The notes under the pieces: generated by a model
Database searches by the model: none
What the model saw: only the letters and a program-made list of their open reading frames with translations
Told to the model about the DNA's origin: nothing
In this document: piece after piece, positions 17,997 to 25,680 of the stretch
Position numbering within the stretch: the first letter of the stretch is position 1
Layout: each line of letters starts with the position of its first letter
NCBI RefSeq assembly: GCF_004000845.1
Contig: NZ_BIMA01000022.1
Coordinates: 16,154-80,153, forward strand
DNA: 64,000 bases
Origin: Paenibacillus koleovorans NBRC 103111
Lineage (GTDB): Bacteria > Bacillota > Bacilli > Paenibacillales > NBRC-103111
Reading direction: 5' to 3'
Program-made: the position numbers and the translations under genes

Positions 17997-19325
17997 ATGA
18001 AAACCGATCCGAATCAATCCAGACCCAATATACTTCTTATTACTTGCCATGACCTGGGGCGGCAGCTTGGATGCTATGGTCGAAGGGCTGTCCGCAGCCC
18101 CGCGCTCGATCGACTGGCAGCGGAAGGAGTGCTGTTCGCCAACGCGTTCTCCGTGGCGCCCCAATGCAGCCCCAGCCGTTCTGCGCTGCATACGGGAAAA
18201 TACCCGCATGCCAACGGTATGATGGGTTTGGCCCACTGCGGTTTCGATTGGCGATTGAATCAGGAAGAGAAACATATGGCGAAGCTGATGCGAGATCATG
18301 GTTATGCCTCTGTACTTGTTGGGGTGCAGCACATGACGGATAACCCGCTTGAGCTGGGCTATGAGCAGGCAACTATCGGAGGTGATGCTGTTGTTACTGC
18401 AGAAATTGCCGCTGCGGAATTGAGCAGGTTAACCGCAGACTCTCGCCCGTTTTATCTGGAAGTCGGATTTTTCGAGCCGCATCGGCCTTTTCATTTTGGG
18501 GGGGCCGAGCCAGATGACGAACAAGGAATCGGGGTGCCAGGTTATTTGCCCGATGATGGTCCCGTTCGCGAGGACTTCGCTGCCTTGCAAGGAGCCATTC
18601 GTGCGCTGGATGCGGGAGTAGGCGTCATTATGGATGCATTGCGCGTATTGGAACTGGAACACAATACGTGGGTCATCTTCACTACCGATCATGGAATCGC
18701 GATGCCTTGGGCCAAATGTACGTTGTATGATCCTGGCATAGAGGTCGCTCTTCTCATGCGATGGCCGGCTCAGGGAATAGAAGGCGGATGGTGTTATGAT
18801 GGATTGTTCAGTCAGGTGGACGTACTACCTACACTAGTGGAAGCGCTTGGCATACCCGATTGCCCGAAGCTGCAGGGAAGTAGTCATTGGCCGCAACTAA
18901 CGCATAGTCAAGACAGCAACGAGGTGAGGGAATGTTTGGCAGTCCGCGCCGCCATTTTCGCGGAGAAGACATTTCATACGCATTACGAACCGATGCGCTC
19001 CATTCGAACGGCGACACAAAAACTCATTGTCAACCTGGAATCGGGCAGTGCCATTGACGTACCGCTTGATATCCAGCGTAGTCAGAGCTACACGACAGTG
19101 CTTCCAGGCACACTCATTCAACGTCCCATGCTGGAGTTATATGTGCTGGCTGAAGACCCGATGGAGCGGAATAATGTGGCGGATCTGCCGATCTATACAT
19201 CTGTGAGAAAGTCGCTACTCCGTGAATTGCGGCACTGGATGGAGGAAACGGGAGACCCATTGTTGAGTGGACCGATTGCTTCGCCCTTTGCGAAAGTTGT
19301 TCTATCGATTCTCAACGAACAATAG
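17997..19325 (+). CDS. Sulfatase, Cys-type, cytoplasmic (second of pair)
   Basis: A 442-aa sulfatase. The signature CSPSR is at 57-61 with Cys57 as the formylglycine precursor, and ITCHDLGRQLG near the N-terminus holds metal ligands. The segment TTDHGIAMPWAKCTLYDPG resembles the heparan N-sulfatase (sulfamidase) branch, which is only a hint of substrate. There is no signal peptide. Three possible starts are stacked (GTG 17991, ATG 17994, ATG 17997); AAGGTGG ending at 17990 gives best spacing to 17997. It is translationally coupled to the upstream sulfatase. The two proteins are divergent enough to attack different sulfate positions. Confidence 0.88.
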   Translation: MKTDPNQSRPNILLITCHDLGRQLGCYGRRAVRSPALDRLAAEGVLFANAFSVAPQCSPSRSALHTGKYPHANGMMGLAHCGFDWRLNQEEKHMAKLMRDHGYASVLVGVQHMTDNPLELGYEQATIGGDAVVTAEIAAAELSRLTADSRPFYLEVGFFEPHRPFHFGGAEPDDEQGIGVPGYLPDDGPVREDFAALQGAIRALDAGVGVIMDALRVLELEHNTWVIFTTDHGIAMPWAKCTLYDPGIEVALLMRWPAQGIEGGWCYDGLFSQVDVLPTLVEALGIPDCPKLQGSSHWPQLTHSQDSNEVRECLAVRAAIFAEKTFHTHYEPMRSIRTATQKLIVNLESGSAIDVPLDIQRSQSYTTVLPGTLIQRPMLELYVLAEDPMERNNVADLPIYTSVRKSLLRELRHWMEETGDPLLSGPIASPFAKVVLSILNEQ

Positions 19326-19374
19326 CACAAGGTGCAGTTCATGCTCTATCGCGAGATATTGGAGGGGATGCTGG

Positions 19375-19536
19375 ATGAACCGACCGCACAGCAAGCTGCT
19401 CAAGTCCGCCGCTGGAGCCCCCGCCGACAAGTCGGCGAAAGTGACCGCCCCGTCCATTCGAGGTGGAGCGGACCGGGAGTATACGGTAGTCTTCGAGAAG
19501 AAGGCCACCTACCGGAAGCCGTCCTTCGCGCGATAA
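19375..19536 (+). CDS. Small 53-aa basic protein of unknown function
   Basis: A short open frame beginning at ATG 19375 with GGAGG 9 nt upstream and ending 26 nt before a strong terminator. The product (starting MNRPHSKLLKSAAG, ending KKATYRKPSFAR) is rich in Lys and Arg and has no membrane segment. I do not recognise the family. The good ribosome binding site, terminator and codon use support a real gene. It may be cotranscribed with the sulfatases, since no terminator lies between. Confidence 0.55.
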   Translation: MNRPHSKLLKSAAGAPADKSAKVTAPSIRGGADREYTVVFEKKATYRKPSFAR

Positions 19537-19562
19537 GCGCATAGCGAACGATAGAGAGCAAG

Positions 19563-19593
19563 AGCCTGCAGCCAAGCGCTGCAGGCTTTTTTT
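19563..19593 (+). terminator. Rho-independent terminator
   Basis: Perfect 10-bp stem (AGCCTGCAGC at 19563-19572, GCTGCAGGCT at 19578-19587), 5-nt loop and a run of seven T. It ends the sulfatase operon and the 53-aa gene. Confidence 0.92.
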
Positions 19594-19658
19594 GACCATT
19601 CAGTAGGTATAGGTTTTTTAGGTGGAACTGGAGGATCCCCCTTGGTGAGGTGACCATT

Positions 19659-19740
19659 GCTGCTGTAAGGCGGATTTCGTGCTTAGTAGTGGTGGGAGAG
19701 CTGGATTTGCAGCTGTAAGGCCCTGAATGCTCTCGCCAGA
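19659..19740. repeat. Two imperfect intergenic copies, about 50 bp apart
   Basis: GCTGCTGTAAGGC at 19660 and GCAGCTGTAAGGC at 19709 begin two related stretches with a spacing of about 50 bp in the gap before the histidine kinase gene. No coding potential is seen. It is probably an intergenic repeat of the kind also found at 27 kb and 40 kb. Confidence 0.4.
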
Positions 19741-19776
19741 GGCCCATCAGAGTGATTTTCCCTGATGGTGAACGCC

Positions 19777-20880
19777 TCACACGTCTAAATAGCTCCGCAG
19801 CTTGGGGAAATGCACGACGAATGTCGTGCCCTGACCGGCCCTGGAGCGAAGGGACAACTCGTGCCCGAGCTTGAGTGCCAGCTGCTTGGCCAAATACAAG
19901 CCGAGTCCGGTCGACTTGCGGTGGATGCGGCCGTTCTCGCCGGTGAAGCCTTTCTCGAACACGCGGCCGACGTCCTCCTCGCGGATGCCGATGCCGGTGT
20001 CCTCGATCAGAAGCCGCTTCTCGCGCGCGTCCTCCTCGAACCGGACGGCGATGGAGCCGCCGTCCGGCGTATACTTCAGCGCATTGCCGAGCGCTTGATC
20101 GACGATGTAGAGCAGCCACTTGCTGTCGCTTTGCACGCCATAGGAAGGCGGGTGCCTGTCAGACGGCGCGTGTTGCGGCTCTCCATCGTCGAACAGCGAC
20201 AGCTGAATCCGCTTCGTGATGAACAGCTTGGCGAATTTCTTCAAGCTGGTCCGCACGATGCCATCTACCGGCGTCTCCGAGATGAAGTAATCCTTCGAGA
20301 ACGAATCGATACGCGAATAATAGAGCGCCTGCTCGACGCAGCTGTCGATCTTGTCCAGCTCGTCCTCGAGCTTGTCGGTCAAATAGTCGGCGGACTTGTC
20401 GGCGCCATTCTCGAGAATGAGCCGACCGGCGGCGATCGGTAGCTTCACTTCGTGGATCCAGGACAGCACGTAGTCCTGGTGGTCGCGCATTTCGCGAAGC
20501 AGCTGCAGCCGCTCTCGCGCATGCTCCTGCTGCAGCTTGCCGAGCAGCTGCGAATAGAGCGCCTGCTCCGCCGTACGCGGAGCGGGCAGCGACTGCACCG
20601 TCTCGCGGCGATCCGGCTGCAGCAGATCTACCAGCGCCCGGTGCCGCGTCCGGTTCGCCAAGTAACCGCCGGCCAGATAGACGGCCGCGAACACTACACA
20701 GCTGAGGAACGCGTAGACGGCGTTCCCCGCACCGAACCCCGCGTGGCCGCCGTCCCCGCGGGTGTCGCCGACGTCGGCCAAGTCGGCGGACAGCAGCAGG
20801 AACGCGGTCAGAAACGCGGTGAGCAGCCCGTGCATGAGCAGAAAATACCGCTTATCTTTCAGATATTGAACGAGACTCAT
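19777..20880 (-). CDS. Bce-type (intramembrane-sensing) histidine kinase
   Basis: A 367-aa kinase with two closely spaced membrane segments (about 12-31 and 53-75) and almost no extracellular loop, typical of BceS-like kinases that sense antimicrobial peptides through an ABC transporter. The phosphoacceptor is His143 in WIHEVKLPIA. The ATPase domain has NALKYTPDGG, DTGIGI and STGLGLYLAKQ. It overlaps the response regulator by 4 nt (ATGA). BceS kinases need their cognate BceAB transporter to sense; here only an ATPase gene is nearby. The expected role is a peptide-antibiotic stress response. Confidence 0.88.
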   Translation of the reverse strand: MSLVQYLKDKRYFLLMHGLLTAFLTAFLLLSADLADVGDTRGDGGHAGFGAGNAVYAFLSCVVFAAVYLAGGYLANRTRHRALVDLLQPDRRETVQSLPAPRTAEQALYSQLLGKLQQEHARERLQLLREMRDHQDYVLSWIHEVKLPIAAGRLILENGADKSADYLTDKLEDELDKIDSCVEQALYYSRIDSFSKDYFISETPVDGIVRTSLKKFAKLFITKRIQLSLFDDGEPQHAPSDRHPPSYGVQSDSKWLLYIVDQALGNALKYTPDGGSIAVRFEEDAREKRLLIEDTGIGIREEDVGRVFEKGFTGENGRIHRKSTGLGLYLAKQLALKLGHELSLRSRAGQGTTFVVHFPKLRSYLDV

Positions 20881-21548
20881 GGGATGACATACCCTTCTCC
20901 CTTGCGGGTGACGATGAACGACTCCTTGCCGAGCTCGGCGAGCTTCTTCCGCAACCGCGTAATGTTGACGGTGAGCGTGTTGTCATCGACGAAGCTTTCA
21001 TCCTTCCAGAGGCTCCGCATGATTTTGTCCCGCGTCAGAATCGATCCCTGGTGCTGCATCAGCAGACGCAAAATGTGAAACTCATTCTTCGTCAGCTCGG
21101 CCTGCTGCCCGCCGCATAGCATATGGCCGTCCCGCAGGTTCAACACGACCCCGTCATGCTCCAGCACATCCTGGCCAAGTTCCGCATAAGAATAAGTTCG
21201 CCGCAGCAGCGCGTTCATTTTCGCAAGCAGCACTTCGGTGTAGAACGGCTTCTGGATAAAATCGTCTCCGCCCATATTCATCGCCATGACGATATCCATC
21301 GGTGTCGTGCGCGAAGAAAGAAACATAATCGGCACCTTGGACAGCTCGCGAATTTGCCGGCACCAGTAGAACCCGTCATAGGAGGGCAGATTGATGTCGA
21401 GCAGAATGAGCTGAGGCTGTTCCTTCACGAATTGAGCCAGCACTTGGTCGAAATCTTCTGTCAGCACTGTCTGAAAGCCCCATTTGCCAAGCGTCTCGGC
21501 AACCGAATCGGCGATCGTCCGCTCGTCTTCCACAATCATGATCTTCAA
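20877..21548 (-). CDS. Bce-type OmpR-family response regulator
   Basis: A 223-aa regulator. The receiver (1-115) carries phosphoacceptor Asp51 in LILLDINLP, and the winged-helix OmpR/PhoB DNA-binding domain follows (about 130-220, with NEFHILRLLMQHQGSI and NTLTVNITRLRKKL). The last motif is typical of the BceR group. The start is taken as TTG at 21548 (giving MKIMIVEDE) with AAGGGGG about 8 nt upstream. An ATG three codons later is the alternative, and longer upstream in-frame extensions have no family match. A TNACA-N4-TGTAA operator, the known BceR-type motif, lies in the divergent intergenic region. Confidence 0.88.
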   Translation of the reverse strand: MKIMIVEDERTIADSVAETLGKWGFQTVLTEDFDQVLAQFVKEQPQLILLDINLPSYDGFYWCRQIRELSKVPIMFLSSRTTPMDIVMAMNMGGDDFIQKPFYTEVLLAKMNALLRRTYSYAELGQDVLEHDGVVLNLRDGHMLCGGQQAELTKNEFHILRLLMQHQGSILTRDKIMRSLWKDESFVDDNTLTVNITRLRKKLAELGKESFIVTRKGEGYVIP

Positions 21549-21577
21549 CCCCTCGTCCCCCTTTGCATATGACCATG

Positions 21578-21591
21578 TTACAACTTTGTAA
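21578..21591 (+). promoter_or_regulatory. BceR-type operator
   Basis: TTACA (21578-21582), ACTT, TGTAA (21587-21591) is an exact match to the TNACA-N4-TGTAA pattern described for BceR-like regulators. It lies about 100 bp upstream of the ABC ATPase gene, between it and the regulator. A second half-site, TTGTAAGC, recurs 20 bp downstream (21606-21613). Confidence 0.7.
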
Positions 21592-21693
21592 GCTTGCCGA
21601 TCGCGTTGTAAGCCGAATCTATGGCGGTATGCCCTGTTGCCTAGTAGGATAGAATACAAGACGGGAAAAAGCAATAAGCGGGAGGAAATGACG

Positions 21694-22467
21694 ATGAGCC
21701 AACCGGCAGTAGTAGAGGCGAGGGGCATTCAGAAAATATACGGAGCCAAGGGCAATGCCTACACGGCGCTGCATGAATTCGATCTGACCGTAGCGAAAGG
21801 GGAGTTCGTCGGTATCATGGGGCCGTCCGGTTCGGGCAAGACGACGCTCTTGAATTTGGTGGCGACAATCGACCGTCCGACAGCGGGCGACATCCATATC
21901 GAGGGGACGAATCTGCTTCGGCTTGGAGAAGAAGAGCTGTCGGCATTCCGACGGGAGCAGTTGGGCTTCCTGTTCCAGGATTACAACTTGCTCGATACGC
22001 TTACGGTGCGTGAAAATATGGTGCTGCCGCTGGCGCTGGCGAAGCTGAACCCGGCCGAGATGGAGAATCGCGTCGATGCGATCGCGGACCGGTTCGGCAT
22101 CAAGCCGCTGCTGGACAAATACCCTGTGCAGCTGTCGGGCGGGCAGAAGCAGCGGACGGCCGCCGGCCGTGCGCTGATCAATCGGCCGAGCTTGCTGCTG
22201 GCCGACGAACCGACCGGCGCGCTTGATTCCAAAGCGTCCACCGACTTGCTCGAGAGCCTGCGGGAGCTGAATGAGAAGGAGCAGGCGACGATTCTGATGG
22301 TGACGCACGATGCGTTCGCCGCCAGCTATTGCACGCGCGTGCTGTTCATCAAGGACGGTCGGCTGTTCACGGAGCTGGTGCGGGGAGCGATGCCGCGCAA
22401 CGCTTTTTTCCGTAAGGTGCTGGATGTATTGTCCGTGTTGGGTGGCGGAGCGACCGAGGTACTGTAA
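21694..22467 (+). CDS. BceA-like ABC ATPase without an adjacent permease
   Basis: A 257-aa ATPase of the MacB/BceA class. Motifs are Walker A GPSGSGKTT, Q-loop FLFQDYNLLDTL, signature LSGGQKQR and Walker B LLLADEPTGALD. It normally pairs with a ten-helix BceB permease to detoxify and sense peptide antibiotics. GGAGG (21681-21685) lies 8 nt before the ATG at 21694; upstream in-frame starts at 21637 and 21688 are poorly spaced. The last 30 residues (LVRGAMPRNAFFRKVLDVLSVLGGG) extend past the usual end. No permease follows: the next gene is a RidA protein with its own promoter. The Bce operator upstream ties it to the neighbouring two-component system. Confidence 0.88.
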   Translation: MSQPAVVEARGIQKIYGAKGNAYTALHEFDLTVAKGEFVGIMGPSGSGKTTLLNLVATIDRPTAGDIHIEGTNLLRLGEEELSAFRREQLGFLFQDYNLLDTLTVRENMVLPLALAKLNPAEMENRVDAIADRFGIKPLLDKYPVQLSGGQKQRTAAGRALINRPSLLLADEPTGALDSKASTDLLESLRELNEKEQATILMVTHDAFAASYCTRVLFIKDGRLFTELVRGAMPRNAFFRKVLDVLSVLGGGATEVL

Positions 22468-22501
22468 GGTTTCGTTCCGCAGGCGACACGAAAAATAAGG
22501 A

Positions 22502-22530
22502 TTGTACGTCACTCCGATCAGTGGTAAGAT
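22502..22530 (+). promoter_or_regulatory. Sigma-A-type promoter for the RidA gene
   Basis: TTGTAC (22502-22507), 17-bp spacer, TAAGAT (22525-22530). The likely start is just upstream of the AGGAGG site of the RidA-family gene. Confidence 0.6.
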
Positions 22531-22562
22531 GTTCCACAATTACCTACTAGGAGGAATACCGC

Positions 22563-23021
22563 ATGTCCGAACAAACACCCGAAGCACGCTTGGAGCAGCT
22601 CGGAATCACGCTGCCCGCCGCTAGCCCGCCCGCTGCCAGGTACGCCAATTATGTCATAGCGGGAGGACTGCTGTTCCTGTCCGGCAAAGGGCCGTCCAGT
22701 CGCCCGAAGGGCAAGCTGGGCAAGGAATTTACGACGGAGGAAGGGTATCGTTTCGCTCGGCAGACGGGCTTGGAAGTGCTCGCGGTGCTGCAGGATGCAT
22801 TGGGATCGCTCAGCCGGATCAAGCGGGTGGTGAAGGTGCAAGGCTTCGTAAACGCCGATCCCGCCTTCGAGGAGCCGCACAAGGTGCTGGACGGGTTCTC
22901 CGAACTGATGCACGAGGTGTTCGGGGAGAAGGGGAATCATGCCCGCTCCGTGCTGGGAGCCAGTACGCTGAGAGACGGCTTGCCGATCGTCGTGGACAGC
23001 ATATACGAGCTGGAGGACTAG
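22563..23021 (+). CDS. RidA/YjgF family protein
   Basis: A 152-aa member of the RidA superfamily, whose best-known members hydrolyse reactive enamines/imines made by PLP enzymes. The family fold is visible in YVIAGGLLFLSGKGP, the central VVKVQGFVNADPAF, and the C-terminal ARSVLGASTLRDGLPIVVDS. The Arg in the last segment matches the substrate-binding Arg of the family, although an Asn/Ser-rich variant pattern suggests a RidA paralogue rather than RidA itself. AGGAGG precedes the ATG. The GGAGG near its end serves the overlapping downstream nucleotidyltransferase gene. Confidence 0.88.
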   Translation: MSEQTPEARLEQLGITLPAASPPAARYANYVIAGGLLFLSGKGPSSRPKGKLGKEFTTEEGYRFARQTGLEVLAVLQDALGSLSRIKRVVKVQGFVNADPAFEEPHKVLDGFSELMHEVFGEKGNHARSVLGASTLRDGLPIVVDSIYELED

Positions 23022-23024
23022 CTT

Positions 23025-23882
23025 GTGGCGGATCAGCGTTTGCCGGCAAAGGTAATAGCCGTTATAGACGATTTGTACGCTTCGCTCCAGCAGCAGCTTC
23101 CCCCAGGCACTCTTCGCTCTATCTATATCTACGGGTCAACCGCGTTGGGGGCGTATGTAGAAGGGACGAGCGATATCGATTTCGTTGCATTTCTGACTCG
23201 CTCATTGAGATCGGAGGAAATAGCGAAGGTGGAGCAGGTGCACCGGAATGTGGATTCCCGATGGTTGAAGCTGGACTTGATGGGCGCGTATATTCGCCTC
23301 GAAGATTTCGGCAAGCCTGCCCAAGCTGGCGAAACGGTGACCTACTTTGCTCGAGCGCTTCATACCAACCTTCGCGGAGCCGACTTGAATCCGATTACGT
23401 GGCGTGTCATGCGAGAAGCGGGCATCTGCGCGGCCGGCGAACCGCTCGAGCTCCCGGACTGCGTGTCCGATGAAGAATTGCTCCAGTATGTGATCGGCAA
23501 TATGAACACGTATTGGCAAGGGTGGATTCAGAAGCTGGCGGAGTGGCCGGCGGAAGCGGTGGAAACGAATGCGCTCGAGGAGGCGGTCGAGTGGTGCGTG
23601 CTAGGCATGCTGAGGCAGCTCTATACGATCCGGGAGCGGAACATCACAAGCAAGCCAGGAGCTGGCGAATACGGTCTTGAGCGGCTCCCGGCCCAATGGC
23701 ATGGACTCATACAAGCCGCTATTCAAATCAAGCTTGGCGAAAGCGGAGCTCTTCCGAATAGCTCGGATTCCACGGACGTGAGGCGAAAGTTGCTGGGCCT
23801 TCTGCGCCATATCCATAAGGCTGCGAATGCGGATTATCAAGCTTTTCTGCTTTATCGACAACGAATGTCCGACGGCTCCTGA
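23025..23882 (+). CDS. Aminoglycoside-adenylyltransferase-like nucleotidyltransferase
   Basis: A 285-aa protein with an N-terminal nucleotidyltransferase domain, motif YGSTALGAYVEGTSDIDF (GS...D-x-D) at about residues 31-48, and an alpha-helical C-terminal domain (DUF4111-like). This is the architecture of AadA/ANT(9)-type enzymes that add AMP to aminoglycosides, but many chromosomal relatives have no proven resistance role. The GTG start has GGAGG 8 nt upstream inside the RidA gene, so the two genes are coupled (3 nt apart). Whether it confers resistance cannot be told. Confidence 0.8.
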   Translation: MADQRLPAKVIAVIDDLYASLQQQLPPGTLRSIYIYGSTALGAYVEGTSDIDFVAFLTRSLRSEEIAKVEQVHRNVDSRWLKLDLMGAYIRLEDFGKPAQAGETVTYFARALHTNLRGADLNPITWRVMREAGICAAGEPLELPDCVSDEELLQYVIGNMNTYWQGWIQKLAEWPAEAVETNALEEAVEWCVLGMLRQLYTIRERNITSKPGAGEYGLERLPAQWHGLIQAAIQIKLGESGALPNSSDSTDVRRKLLGLLRHIHKAANADYQAFLLYRQRMSDGS

Positions 23883-23989
23883 ATGGAGTAGTCGGACTTT
23901 TATTTTTTGCTACCCTCTGTAACCGGTTCTTTGGTAAAATAGAGCGTGGGCAACGTGATCTAGCAGGGGGAAGAAGGGAAGACGGGGGT

Positions 23990-24505
23990 ATGGAAATCAG
24001 TATTTCGGAATACCAAGTCGAATGGCCGCAATCGTATTTGGCGGAGGTTCGGCTATTGTCGAATGTCCTGCAGTTGGACCGAATCATCGATATCCAGCAT
24101 TTCGGTAGTACTTCGGTCCCAGGTTTGGCGGCCAAACCGATCATCGACATCATGATTGGCTTCCGCTCGATGGAGGATGCGATTGCGAGCATCCCGGCCG
24201 TGGAATCGCTCGGCTACGAATATGTGGAGTCGCTCAGCGTTCCGGGCGGCCGGCTGTTCTTGCAGCGAAATCCGCGCACGCGGCATGTGCATCTGGTCGA
24301 GTACGGCACCGAGCATTGGCTGAAACCGCTCCTGCTCCGCGATTACATGAGGCTGCACAAGGAGGCGCGCGAGCAATACGTAGAGCTGAAGAAACGCAAC
24401 GCAGATCAGTTCAAGCATGATCGTGCCGGCTACACGAAGGCGAAAACGGCTTTCGTGAGCGGCATCGTAGACAAAGCGAGGCAGTTGTATACGGGAACTC
24501 CCTAG
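23990..24505 (+). CDS. GrpB family protein
   Basis: A 171-aa member of the GrpB (UPF0157) family, related to nucleotidyltransferases. The family signature is clear in IQHFGSTSVPGLAAKPIIDIMI, where GS and the following D resemble a degenerate nucleotidyltransferase core. The C-terminal part KKRNADQFKHDRAGYTKAKTAFV is conserved too. The function of the family is unresolved. It is the second of three nucleotidyltransferase-fold genes within 2.5 kb. Its end overlaps the convergent gene by 4 nt. Confidence 0.88.
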   Translation: MEISISEYQVEWPQSYLAEVRLLSNVLQLDRIIDIQHFGSTSVPGLAAKPIIDIMIGFRSMEDAIASIPAVESLGYEYVESLSVPGGRLFLQRNPRTRHVHLVEYGTEHWLKPLLLRDYMRLHKEAREQYVELKKRNADQFKHDRAGYTKAKTAFVSGIVDKARQLYTGTP

Positions 24506-24846
24506 AAGTCTTTCCAAGTAAAATCAACGCTCAAAATGCCGGCCGGATCACTGGAAGCTTGCCAAGGCGAACCGGTTGCCGATTCCGGTCGGCGAAAGCA
24601 CACCAAATTGCTGGAATGGCCGAACGCCCGGCAGACGTCGGGACGAGCCGAGTGAATGCCGCATTTGTCCGAATCTTGGTCATAGAACATACAAGTGCCA
24701 AAAAAACGCTCTTGCTGCTCGAGCGCGATTCGACGACGGCGGGGCATCGCTCCAAGCAGCTTGCGGATTGCCCGCAACTCCTTATTCGTCACAGGCACGG
24801 GACCGCAGCACAGGCCTCTGCAGCCTTGGCAAGGTAAGGCATCCAT
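24502..24846 (-). CDS. YkgJ-type cysteine cluster protein
   Basis: A 114-aa protein with a Cys cluster: CQGCRGLCC at the N-terminus and CMFYDQDSDKCGIHSARPDVCR in the middle. This is the Zn/Fe-chelating pattern of the YkgJ/UPF0153 family, whose function is unknown. The start at 24846 is chosen because GGAGG lies 8 nt upstream; an upstream ATG at 24864 has no site. Another Cys (LVCFRR) follows. The gene is convergent with GrpB and divergent from the strong promoter at 24887. Confidence 0.82.
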   Translation of the reverse strand: MDALPCQGCRGLCCGPVPVTNKELRAIRKLLGAMPRRRRIALEQQERFFGTCMFYDQDSDKCGIHSARPDVCRAFGHSSNLVCFRRPESATGSPWQASSDPAGILSVDFTWKDF

Positions 24847-24886
24847 AAGTAGGACCTCCGTCATGATAGGGATGAATAATGATTTA

Positions 24887-24915
24887 TTGACAAAGTATCT
24901 GTTTTGTGGTATAAT
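24887..24915 (+). promoter_or_regulatory. Perfect-consensus sigma-A promoter
   Basis: TTGACA (24887-24892), 17-bp spacer, TATAAT (24910-24915), both hexamers and spacing exact. It gives a leader of about 120 nt before the nucleotidyltransferase gene at 25043. Confidence 0.9.
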
Positions 24916-24973
24916 ATAGATTAATTTTTCATAAATTATATTTTACCATTTGTTGTGAGAAGATGCAATCCAA

Positions 24974-25015
24974 GGGCGCATGTTATCGGGTTCGGCCCGA
25001 AACAGTCGCCTTTTT
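24974..25015 (+). promoter_or_regulatory. Leader hairpin followed by T-tract, possible attenuator
   Basis: Stacked stems GGCG/CGCC (24975-24978, 25007-25010), TGTT/AACA and TCGGG/CCCGA (24986-24990, 24996-25000) are followed at once by TTTTT. The structure lies between a perfect promoter and the gene's ribosome binding site, so it could stop transcription early. I see no known riboswitch or T-box signature. The outer stem is short, so simple chance folding is possible. Confidence 0.45.
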
Positions 25016-25042
25016 ATATTGTACCGGAGGAGGGAAGCTGTG

Positions 25043-25627
25043 ATGGATCCGTTACCGCAACAGCCGCAATATTCGCATGAGGAGCAGTTAAGAGCGGTTG
25101 ACCGTTTTTTGCGCGAGGATGAGCAGTTGATCGACGACTTGAGGATGGTTCGCGAGCTGGGACTGCCGGATGCCTGCGTCGCAGCTGGCTACATAAGAAA
25201 TACGGTCTGGGACCGGCTGTTCGGCCACTCGCGCCGAGAGCTTCATCAGGATATCGATGTGGTGTATTTTGATCCCGGTGATGAGACGGAAGCTCGTGAT
25301 TTCGCCTTGGAGAAGCGGTTGATCGCTAGAACCGGGAACCCGAAGTGGTCCGTCAAAAATCAAGCCCGCATGCATATTCGCAACAGAGAAGCTCCTTATC
25401 GGGATACGGCAGACGCGATGAGCCGATGGCCGGAGACGGTCACCGCAATAGGTGCTTACATCGATGACAAGGACGAGCTTCATATCGTCTGTCCGCATGG
25501 GCTGACCGATTTGTTCGCAGGCGTGGTGCGCAGAAGTCCTTTTTTCACGGATCATGCTTATTATTTGAAACGAGTTCGGAGCAAACGATGGGGAGAGTTG
25601 TGGCCTTCTTTAACAATACTGGAGTAG
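25043..25627 (+). CDS. Nucleotidyltransferase family protein (DUF925/NTP_transf_6)
   Basis: A 194-aa member of the DUF925 family. The nucleotidyltransferase-like core shows CVAAGYIRNTVWDRL followed by DIDVVYFD (D-x-D), then VKNQARMHIRN and PYRDTADAMSRWPETVTAIG, all typical for the family. Function is unknown. The ATG at 25043 has GGAGGAGGG upstream; an in-frame ATG at 24980 lies within the leader hairpin. It is driven by the perfect promoter at 24887. A paralogue of the same family is at 53293. Confidence 0.85.
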   Translation: MDPLPQQPQYSHEEQLRAVDRFLREDEQLIDDLRMVRELGLPDACVAAGYIRNTVWDRLFGHSRRELHQDIDVVYFDPGDETEARDFALEKRLIARTGNPKWSVKNQARMHIRNREAPYRDTADAMSRWPETVTAIGAYIDDKDELHIVCPHGLTDLFAGVVRRSPFFTDHAYYLKRVRSKRWGELWPSLTILE

Positions 25628-25680
25628 AGAGGAACGGCTGGCGATGAGAAAGGAAGCATTGTACTTGGGAGGTATTTGCC

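Noticed and set aside
24920..25042. Possible T-box or metabolite riboswitch in the leader
   Set aside because: No T-box motif or conserved core of known riboswitches could be found; kept only as an attenuator-like hairpin.
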